Source of the DNA: Propionibacteriaceae bacterium
GTDB lineage: Bacteria > Actinomycetota > Actinomycetes > Propionibacteriales > Propionibacteriaceae
Assembly (NCBI GenBank): GCA_031287505.1
Contig: JAITSW010000003.1
Span: forward strand, 1-5,427
Length of the DNA stretch: 5,427 nucleotides
Reading direction: 5' to 3'
Each line of letters starts with the position of its first letter. Within the stretch, counting starts at the first letter, position 1. Below the pieces are notes generated by a model. It saw only the letters and a program-made list of their open reading frames with translations. It ran no database searches and was not told where the DNA came from. The translations under genes were made by a program, and so were the position numbers. Positions 1 through 4,906 of the stretch are shown here, piece by piece.

Positions 1-362
1 GGCTCTGACCCAACAGGAGGCGTACCTTCCCCAGACAGAATACTTGGATAAGCCGCCACCAAATCGTCGTAAGACAACCTGAAGTCTTCGACCAGCAGCG
101 GATTCAGACCTAGACCCAACTCAGCGTTAAGTGATTCCAACCAATCAGCGAAATGCCTAAACTCCGCCTCGTTAGATCTTGACAAGCCAAAATACCCGCT
201 GTCTGTATGCGATAGGTAAAGGTCTCGAACCAAAGCAACAAAACCCACCCTATTGCTGGAAATGTATTCCTTAGACATCTCCATAAGGTCATGCATGACT
301 GAGATCTCTTGATCGATCCACATAATCGTGGGCAGATTAACAAAGTCCTCTAGTCTCTTCAT
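1..362 (-). CDS. Hypothetical protein, 3' end beyond the window; possible immunity-type gene
   Basis: An open frame runs from ATG at 362 to the left edge with no stop, giving 120 complete codons of a protein whose C-terminus is not in the window. It starts MKRLEDFVNLPTIMWIDQEI. The visible part is soluble, acidic and mostly helical in character (for example EMSKEYISSN, EFRHFADWLESLNAELG, SYDDLVAAYP), with no signal peptide or membrane segment. I do not recognise a family. An in-frame TAA lies seven codons upstream of the ATG; a TTG three codons upstream is the only alternative start, and neither has a clear Shine-Dalgarno sequence. It follows the preceding gene by 31 bases on the same strand, so it is probably co-transcribed. 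Position at the end of a toxin-fragment/DUF5071/DUF6188-like series suggests another immunity gene, by context only. Confidence 0.6.
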   Translation of the reverse strand, partial: MKRLEDFVNLPTIMWIDQEISVMHDLMEMSKEYISSNRVGFVALVRDLYLSHTDSGYFGLSRSNEAEFRHFADWLESLNAELGLGLNPLLVEDFRLSYDDLVAAYPSILSGEGTPPVGSE

Positions 363-393
363 ACGTTTCAATCTACTTGCTTATTCGGATGCT

Positions 394-1248
394 CTAAGTC
401 TTATCGCGAATATGCACCCAAGTACGAAGAACATTTCCGGTGACAACATACCCAGGCACACTCAACGTCCAAGTATAAAAATCATCGTCAGGGAGAACTT
501 GAAGACTCAAACCAGCACCAAAATGAAAAACGGGTTTGATCACGTCACCACTTCGCGAAATGTGCTGAAGCACTCGTCCAGATAACAGCTTCGATGTGTC
601 CTCAGCCAGATCAGCAAACCCATCGGGTTGGCCCTGAGCGTTGAAAAGAGCCCACGGACAGGAAACAGACAGCCCCCAATCAGCTCCACTAATACCTAAA
701 AACGACTCGTTAACCGAAACCTTACGAACGACCAATGGAAGCAGGCCGTCGATTTCTTTGAAAACTTTAGCAGCACTCAGCTTGGGCACACTGGCGTCGG
801 ATACAAACTCAATAATGTCAACATCATCAGATTTTCTGGCAGAGGCAATAAGCTCAGGAAGAAACTCGTCCGCATCGGCCATCTCCAACAACTCGGCAAG
901 CCTGCGGTAAGCTTCATAATCACTTTCCGGGTCTGCAGCAACCCGATCGACCATAGCTTTGAGATGGGCGAAAACCTGTTCCCTTGGCATCCGCAGAAAA
1001 ATCCGCCTGCACTCATTTAAAAGCGAACTCGAAACCAAAAGACTCGAATAGAGGGTAGGAGCCACCCCAACCGTCAACTCAGGTGAACTCTCCGAAAGAA
1101 CCCGCAAAGCAGTCCTACGCGATCAGAAATCACCCAAAGCCCGCATCAGCACGCCATCCAAACTAGACCATGGAATACGCCCCACAGCACCAAGACACTC
1201 ATCATGAGCTCGCCTAATGACGTCCAAATCCCCGCGGACATGCCTCAA
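394..1248 (-). pseudogene. Immunity-like protein with helical N-terminal part and DUF6188-like C-terminal part, broken by an in-frame TGA
   Basis: One reading frame with coherent protein character extends from about 1248 to the TAG at 394-396, roughly 285 codons, interrupted by a TGA at 1123-1125 (codon 42 if counted from TTG 1248). The sequence before the stop (DLDVIRRAHDECLGAV, then PWSSLDGVLMRALGDF) and after it (SRRTALRVLSESSPEL) reads as one helical domain, so a single substitution (for example GGA to TGA) is the likely lesion. Residues after the stop to about codon 150 look like a HEAT-like helical array. The last ~110 residues have the pattern of DUF6188-type immunity proteins: a 'W.LSVSCPW' strand, then 'FGAGLSLQVLPDDDFYTWTLSVPG'. 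No ATG opens the frame; an upstream TGA at 1252-1254 leaves TTG 1248 as the earliest start. A restart at TTG 1107, preceded by AGGA at 5 nt, could make a 237-aa product lacking the N-terminus. Function as immunity protein is inferred from fold pattern and context. Confidence 0.6.
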
Positions 1249-1336
1249 CTCTCAACAGTAGCTGACGGGTATTTTCGAACACGGCCACTCGTGTCGGTCG
1301 GAGACGTACATCTCGGCACGCGGTTACAGTCACCAG

Positions 1337-1726
1337 TCATAACTTGAAAACATCAACTATTCTCTGCGCATACACGCAAGCCTCTTCCTCCACCTCACCT
1401 GGAGTAGGGAACTCAGCCATCCGTCTGATGGCAGATGCTAACAACTCCACCGTATCTCTTGGGAAACTCTCCAGCAAGGACAACGTCCAACACTTCCAAA
1501 CATCATCGTCGGACTCAAACACAGCCTTGATATGAGGAACAAGTTCCCTATGAAAACGCGGCAAGACCTCCATCAAAGGCTGAGCAACCGGCCAGTTGAT
1601 ATCCCGAATCCACGCGAGCAAATCCCCAAGAATCGGCTGCACCTCAAGGATCTCAACAGCTTGAAGAGCCGCAATACTGGAAGTATCAAACTTATCCTTC
1701 GGAACTAAAGGAGAACATTCAAACAT
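1337..1726 (-). CDS. DUF5071 domain protein, candidate immunity protein
   Basis: The product is 129 aa from ATG 1726 and matches my knowledge of the DUF5071 family from end to end: opening LVPKDKFDTSSIAAL, then ILGDLLAWIRDINWPVAQPL, the central LVPHIKAVFESDDDVWKCW, and the closing helix EEEACVYAQRIVDVF. It is soluble, acidic and all-helical in character, of normal family length, with no signal peptide. The biochemical role of DUF5071 is not established; such small proteins are often found beside polymorphic toxins, and here the gene directly follows a toxin-like C-terminal fragment. I chose ATG 1726 over GTG 1735 because AGGTG sits 6 nt upstream of the ATG, whereas GTG 1735 lies inside that AGGTG and immediately after the upstream TAG. 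The binding site overlaps the upstream stop codon, which points to translational coupling. The gene appears intact. Confidence 0.85.
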   Translation of the reverse strand: MFECSPLVPKDKFDTSSIAALQAVEILEVQPILGDLLAWIRDINWPVAQPLMEVLPRFHRELVPHIKAVFESDDDVWKCWTLSLLESFPRDTVELLASAIRRMAEFPTPGEVEEEACVYAQRIVDVFKL

Positions 1727-1732
1727 ATAGAA

Positions 1733-1737
1733 CACCT
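1733..1737 (-). promoter_or_regulatory. Shine-Dalgarno AGGTG of the DUF5071 gene, overlapping the upstream stop codon
   Basis: On the minus strand AGGTG precedes ATG 1726 by 6 nt. Its first two bases are the last two bases of the TAG stop codon (1736-1738) of the toxin-like fragment. This decides the start of the DUF5071 gene and suggests that ribosomes finishing the toxin frame reinitiate on the downstream gene. Confidence 0.6.
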
Positions 1738-2068
1738 AGCCCGGAACTCTAGTGGTACCCACGATGGCATCCTTAATATCCTGCGTATACGGAGAAACTG
1801 TTTCCGTTCCACGGGTACCTGCCCACACCGAAACGCTCCCGCCATCTGCCGGCCTAATCGTCACGTGCCCTGGCGGCGACACATCAGGAACTGCCTCAGT
1901 GATCTTCAACTGACCTGTGTCAATGATCTGAACCTTATCACCCGGTCGCGCGGCAAGCTCTGGTCTGGTGAAAGTTGATAATCCCTCCGAATCTACCCCC
2001 GGTCGCGGTGTCAAGTTGGTAGGGGACTGTCCCACTAACGGTGGGTTGGGGTTCTGGCGGTTTGTCAT
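1736..2068 (-). pseudogene. C-terminal remnant of a polymorphic-toxin-like protein, truncated by IS256
   Basis: The native part is 1736-2022, about 95 codons ending at TAG 1736-1738; everything upstream of 2022 is IS256 sequence, so the original N-terminal part is gone. The remnant reads GLSTFTRPELAARPGDKVQI, then PPGHVTIRPADGGSVSVWAG, then SPYTQDIKDAIVG. From memory this resembles the C-terminal tails of actinobacterial Rhs/WXG-type polymorphic toxins, with conserved-looking His, Arg, Trp and the Pro-Tyr-Thr triplet; I cannot assign an enzymatic activity. The frame stays open into the IS end, where ATG 2068, 2 nt after the transposase stop, could give a 110-aa product with 15 IS-encoded residues in front. 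In that numbering the candidate key residues are H68, R72, W82, R86, Y94 and T95. Directly downstream is the DUF5071 gene. The toxin assignment is moderate; truncation by the IS is clear. Confidence 0.5.
2023..2057 (+). repeat. IS256 terminal inverted repeat, left
   Basis: Starts GGGACTGTCCC at the outer end and finishes with the GGTGGGTTGGGGTTCTGG block shared exactly with the other end. It lies just after the transposase stop codon (2071-2073) and reads through in frame with the toxin remnant. Confidence 0.82.
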
Positions 2069-2070
2069 GT

Positions 2071-2825
2071 TTAGTTGTTCTCCGCCGGGTTGATGCGCCC
2101 GTCGAAGGCGATTGCGAAAGCGTTCAGGGCTGGCTTCCACCGCTGCACCCATCTCGCTTTCCCTCGGCCTGTCGGGTCGAGGGACCTGGTCACCAGATAC
2201 AGACACTTTAGCGCTGCTTGGTCGTTGGGGAAGTAGCCCCTGGCGTTGACGGCGCGCCGATACCGCGCGTTCAACGACTCGATCGCGTTGGTCGTGCAGA
2301 TGATCTTGCGGATCTCGACATCCCAGGCCAGGAACGGGGTGAACTGTTCCCACGCTTTCGTCCACAGCTGGATGACCGCCGGGTACTTGGCACCCCACAC
2401 TTGGGTGAACTCGGCGAACCGGCCCTCGGCCGCATCAACGGTTTTGGCCTCGTAGACCGGCCGGATCGCTTTGGCGACCTGATCCCAGTCCTGCTTCGCT
2501 GCGTACTTGAAGGTGTTGCGCAGCAGATGGATGACACAGGTTTGCACGATCACATCCGGCCACACGGAGGTGATCGCGTCGGGCAGACCCTTCAAACCAT
2601 CACACACCGCGATCAACACGTCGGTGACGCCACGGTTCTTGATCTCGGTCAGCACTTGCTGCCAGTACTTGGCTCCCTCGCCGCCGCCGTCCTGGCCAGC
2701 CCAGATACCCAAGATGTCACGCTCGCCGGACACTGTGACGCCGATAGCGACGTAGAACGGCTTGTTGGCCACCGACCCGTCACGGACTTTCACCCGGATC
2801 GCGTCGATGAACACCACCGGGTACA
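2071..2825 (-). pseudogene. IS256-family transposase, C-terminal part (catalytic core)
   Basis: This is the 3' part of the split IS256 transposase, from the IS30 insertion point to TAA 2071-2073. It carries the whole DDE core: D in VYPVVFIDAIRVK, D in LIAVCDGLKGLPDA, and E in CTTNAIESLNARYRR. Numbered on the restored 423-aa protein these are about D180, D248 and E355, spacing normal for the family. The CVIHLLRN motif (C/D-x2-H) typical of IS256 transposases is also present. The open frame visible today begins in the IS30 end (MTRNCR are IS30-derived), so no native start remains and the fragment lacks the DNA-binding N-terminal region. Joined to 4059-4575 after removing IS30, it gives 1272 nt, an exact multiple of three, with no internal stop. 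Confidence 0.88.
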
Positions 2826-2828
2826 CCC
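2826..2828 (+). repeat. IS30 target site duplication, left copy (CCC)
   Basis: CCC immediately outside the left inverted repeat matches CCC at 4059-4061. Removing one copy with the element restores the IS256 transposase frame, reading NRPLDGVYPVV across the junction. Three bases is within the range known for IS30-family insertions. Confidence 0.75.
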
Positions 2829-2855
2829 GGCAGTTTCTAGTCATCGTTGCGAATC
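2829..2855 (+). repeat. IS30 terminal inverted repeat, left
   Basis: 27 bases identical to the reverse complement of 4032-4058. The transposase stop codon TAG (2837-2839) and its last three codons lie inside this repeat. Confidence 0.92.
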
Positions 2856-4012
2856 GGTGGTTGTAGCCATTGTCGCATGAGTTGGGCTGGTGTGCGGTCT
2901 TTGAGGATGAGTCTGGGTCGGTTGTTGAGTTGGTCGGCGGCTTGGTGTAGCTGATCGTCGCTGATGGTGTCGAAGTCGGTGCCTTTTGGGAAGTACTGTC
3001 GGAGCAGCCCCTTGGTGTTCTCGTTGCTGCCGCGTTGCCATGGGGAATGCGGATCTGCGAAGTAGATTCTTATGCCGGTGGCTTTCTCGATGCGTTCGTG
3101 TTGGAACATCTCGTTGCCCTGATCCCAGGTCAGTGAGCGTTTCAGCCCGGCCGGTAGTTCGTTGAGGACTGCGATGAGCGCGTCTGCGACATTGCCCGCG
3201 CTGTGACCGCCGCGGATCGGGATCATGATCGTGTGCCTCGTCTTGCGTTCCACGAGAGTCGCGGCTGCGGATCGCTGCCCGGCACCGATGATGAGGTCGC
3301 CTTCCCAATGCCCAGCTTGCTTGCGGTCTTCGACGGCAGCGGGACGATCATGGATCGAGCGCATGTTCGTGGACTGCTTCAACGCGCCCTGGCGGGTACG
3401 GCCTCTACCGCGCCTGTGGCGGTATAGGCGGCCAGTGCGCAGCGTCTGCTGGTCGGCGGCTGTGATCAGCCCCTGATAGACGGCTCCGTAGATCGTTTCA
3501 GCGCAAACATGCCATCTTGTCCGTTTCGGCCATCGGCGGCGCAGCCATCGGCTGATCTGCTGCGGCGACCACCGTTTGCGTAGTTTCGCAGCAACCACGT
3601 CACGCAACTCAGGATCGACACTGAACCGGTGTGGCTTTGGCCGCCGGCGGTTCAGATGAGCCTGACCATGCGCGAACCAGGGCTGATACCTGCCATCAGT
3701 CTTACGGTTACGGGCAATCTCCCGATACACGCTCTGATAGCTTTTCCCGATTCGCACCGCGATCACTTTAACTGACTCACCGGACGCAAGCCCGTCGGCG
3801 ATCTCGATACGGTCATCCTGCGACAGATACCTGCTACTGATCGGCTTGTCGATAAAACTCACAGAACCAGCATCGACAAACCAGACCGACCCACAACTCA
3901 CCGACACGCCAACCTGCAACGACGCGGCAGAACCGTTGGCTCCTTGACGGATCAATTCAAAGTAACGGCGTTTCACATCCAGTGGCGACTTGTTCCAAGC
4001 CCAACGTGGCAT
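2837..4012 (-). CDS. IS30-family transposase (DDE), intact
   Basis: The 391-aa product has the full IS30 layout. An N-terminal region (about residues 10-45) probably forms one helix-turn-helix. A second, typical of the family, spans about 60-105 (YLSQDDRIEIADGLASG then VIAVRIGKSYQSVYREIARN). A basic linker follows (HLNRRRPKPHRF; RWSPQQISRWLRRRWP). The integrase core has D239 in HWEGDLIIG, D297 in LTWDQGNEM and E331 in PWQRGSNENTKGLLRQYFP, that is, 33 residues between the second D and E as usual for IS30. ATG 4012 is chosen because AAAGGA lies 6 nt upstream; a TTG at 4027 without such a site would add five residues. The stop codon lies inside the left inverted repeat. The enzyme should catalyse cut-out and insertion of its own element with a very short target duplication. 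No damage is seen. Confidence 0.95.
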   Translation of the reverse strand: MPRWAWNKSPLDVKRRYFELIRQGANGSAASLQVGVSVSCGSVWFVDAGSVSFIDKPISSRYLSQDDRIEIADGLASGESVKVIAVRIGKSYQSVYREIARNRKTDGRYQPWFAHGQAHLNRRRPKPHRFSVDPELRDVVAAKLRKRWSPQQISRWLRRRWPKRTRWHVCAETIYGAVYQGLITAADQQTLRTGRLYRHRRGRGRTRQGALKQSTNMRSIHDRPAAVEDRKQAGHWEGDLIIGAGQRSAAATLVERKTRHTIMIPIRGGHSAGNVADALIAVLNELPAGLKRSLTWDQGNEMFQHERIEKATGIRIYFADPHSPWQRGSNENTKGLLRQYFPKGTDFDTISDDQLHQAADQLNNRPRLILKDRTPAQLMRQWLQPPIRNDD

Positions 4013-4018
4013 AGCGAA

Positions 4019-4024
4019 TCCTTT
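4019..4024 (-). promoter_or_regulatory. Shine-Dalgarno AAAGGA of the IS30 transposase
   Basis: AAAGGA on the minus strand with 6 nt to ATG 4012; it decides that start over TTG 4027. It lies just inside the right inverted repeat, next to a perfect 10-base palindrome AATCATGATT at 4026-4035. Confidence 0.6.
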
Positions 4025-4031
4025 CAATCAT

Positions 4032-4058
4032 GATTCGCAACGATGACTAGAAACTGCC
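4032..4058 (-). repeat. IS30 terminal inverted repeat, right
   Basis: Perfect 27-base partner of 2829-2855, upstream of the transposase start. The next base inward already differs, so the repeat ends sharply. Confidence 0.92.
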
Positions 4059-4061
4059 CCC
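4059..4061 (+). repeat. IS30 target site duplication, right copy (CCC)
   Basis: Matches CCC at 2826-2828 directly outside the other inverted repeat; a fourth C (4062) belongs to the original IS256 gene. Confidence 0.75.
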
Positions 4062-4575
4062 CGTCCAGGGGCCGGTTCTGCCACTCGGCCATCTCCTCGA
4101 CGATCTTGTCGGTGATCCGGCTGATCGTCTCTTTCGACACCTGCGAGCCGTACACCTCGCCCAGATGCGCCGAGATCTCCCCTGACGTCAACCCGCGGGC
4201 TGTCAACGACAACACCAACTTGTCGACACCGTTCAACCGCCGCTGCCGCTTCTTCACCAGCACCGGCTCGAAGCTCCCGTCCCGGTCACGGGGCACGTCG
4301 ATTACGACCGGCCCGATCTCAGTGGTCACGGTCTTCGAACGGGTACCGTTCCGCTCGTCCGACGTGACCCTTGCCCCGGTGTGGTCTCGTTTCGGATAGC
4401 CGAGGTGGTCGTCCATCTCGGCCTCCAACGCCGTCTCGATCACGGTCTTCGTCAAATCGGTCAACACCCCGCCGGGGCCGACCAGTGAAAGCCCGTCCTG
4501 CCGAGCCTGATCAACCAGCTCTTGAGCGAGCTTGGCTTGCTGAATCCTTTCCACATCAGCAATCATGGTGGACAT
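4059..4575 (-). pseudogene. IS256-family transposase, N-terminal part
   Basis: This is the 5' part of the split IS256 transposase: 172 codons from ATG 4575 to the IS30 insertion point. It contains the standard N-terminal region of the family: the VLTDLTKTVIETALEAEMDD helix, the HLGYPKRD motif, the TEIGPVVIDVPRDRDGSFEP strand, and the helical DNA-binding segment LTARGLTSGEISAHLGEVYG with VSKETISRITDKI. ATG 4575 is preferred because GGGAAGG lies 8 nt upstream; GTG 4602 would add nine unlikely residues, and ATG 4566 is a weaker internal choice. The frame as it stands runs 11 codons into IS30 and stops at TGA 4024-4026, giving a 183-aa protein that has DNA-binding parts but no catalytic residues. 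Such a product could in principle act as a dominant inhibitor of related IS256 copies (inference). Confidence 0.88.
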
Positions 4576-4615
4576 ACGTCCTGCCTTCCCGCTAGGACAC
4601 ACCTAGCAGATCAGG

Positions 4616-4650
4616 CCAGAACCCCAACCCACCCTTTACGAGACACTCCC
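4616..4650 (-). repeat. IS256 terminal inverted repeat, right
   Basis: Reverse complement begins GGGAGTGTCTC and ends with the same GGTGGGTTGGGGTTCTGG block as 2023-2057. The six mismatches are all within the outer half. It lies about 40 bases upstream of the transposase start. Confidence 0.82.
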
Positions 4651-4906
4651 GTCCCACAATTCCAACTAAAACCCCTAGCCAGAACCACATTCCAACCCAA
4701 AAACACGAAAAAAGCCCTAAGTCAGGTAATAAACACCTGGTCACCCGACGCCTAATTGTCGCGCCCCTCTAACAATCTCCATTTACGGGTAGATTGCGGA
4801 TATCGGCTCCGGGACACGCCCACAGGTCGCGTACTACGCGCTATGACCGCGTGTTTTGCACTTTCGAGAGTCTTTCAGACGTCAAAAAGGCCAACTTCGA
4901 TATCGC
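4651..4906. other. Non-coding stretch between IS256 and the DUF3137-like gene
   Basis: No convincing coding frame on either strand: minus-strand frames are cut by stops and no protein pattern continues the toxin remnant from the other side of IS256. It holds two short blocks that resemble the inner IS256 repeat (CCAGAACC at 4679-4686 and CCAACCCA at 4692-4699). It also holds a weak minus-strand hairpin (CAGGT/ACCTG stem, 4723-4739) with a run of six T at 4708-4713, nine bases past the stem. That could be a poor terminator for the DUF3137-like gene, but I do not call it one. Confidence 0.5.

Larger units (their letters stand above)
2829..4058 (-). mobile_element. IS30-family insertion sequence, complete, nested in IS256
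   Basis: A 1230-bp element with perfect 27-bp inverted repeats at 2829-2855 and 4032-4058 (outer end GGCAGTTTCTAG), a 3-bp CCC target duplication and one intact transposase gene filling nearly the whole element. Because it sits inside the IS256 transposase gene in the same orientation, it arrived after the IS256. Perfect repeats, perfect target duplication and an undamaged gene indicate a recent insertion that may still be mobile. Its orientation lets transcription from it run on toward the IS256 3' part and the toxin/DUF5071 region. Confidence 0.93.
2023..4650 (-). mobile_element. IS256-family insertion sequence, interrupted by an IS30-family element
   Basis: The element is bounded by imperfect inverted repeats at 2023-2057 and 4616-4650 (29 of 35 positions identical; the inner 18 bases match perfectly). 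It encloses one transposase gene in two pieces. Subtracting the 1230-bp inserted IS30 element and its 3-bp duplication leaves 1395 bp, a normal size for IS256-family elements. The usual 8-9 bp direct repeat is not present: the left flank ends GTTGGTAG and the right flank starts GTCCCACA. This points to a deletion, recombination between copies, or later decay next to the element. The left end interrupts the toxin-like gene. It cannot move by its own transposase unless the IS30 excises precisely. Confidence 0.88.

Noticed and set aside
110..343. Minus-strand open frame of 77 codons beginning MLICPRLCG
   Set aside because: It overlaps, in another frame, the longer frame from ATG 362, which has better protein character and runs to the edge.
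328..910. Plus-strand open frames at 328-585 and 641-910
   Set aside because: They are antisense to the immunity-like gene, with low-complexity Ser/Asn-rich translations and no ribosome binding site or family resemblance.
1123..1125. TGA read as selenocysteine or programmed readthrough
   Set aside because: No selenocysteine-type stem-loop evident after it, and an immunity-like protein has no expected selenocysteine; a point mutation is simpler.
1279..1294. Hairpin ACACG/CGTGT between the DUF5071 gene and the next gene
   Set aside because: Only a 5-bp stem and no T-run on the minus strand, so not a terminator.
2218..2880. Long plus-strand open frame of 220 codons (and several shorter ones within the IS genes)
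   Set aside because: Antisense to the IS256 transposase core in GC-rich DNA, where long antisense frames are common; it crosses the IS30 boundary and resembles no family.
2841..3308. Minus-strand 155-codon frame inside the IS30 transposase
   Set aside because: Shifted frame of the transposase gene; Arg/His/Pro-rich translation typical of an out-of-frame reading. IS30 elements do not need a second frame.
4723..4739. Hairpin CAGGT/ACCTG with a T-run further on, as a terminator
   Set aside because: Stem of five pairs and a nine-base gap before the six T; too weak to call.
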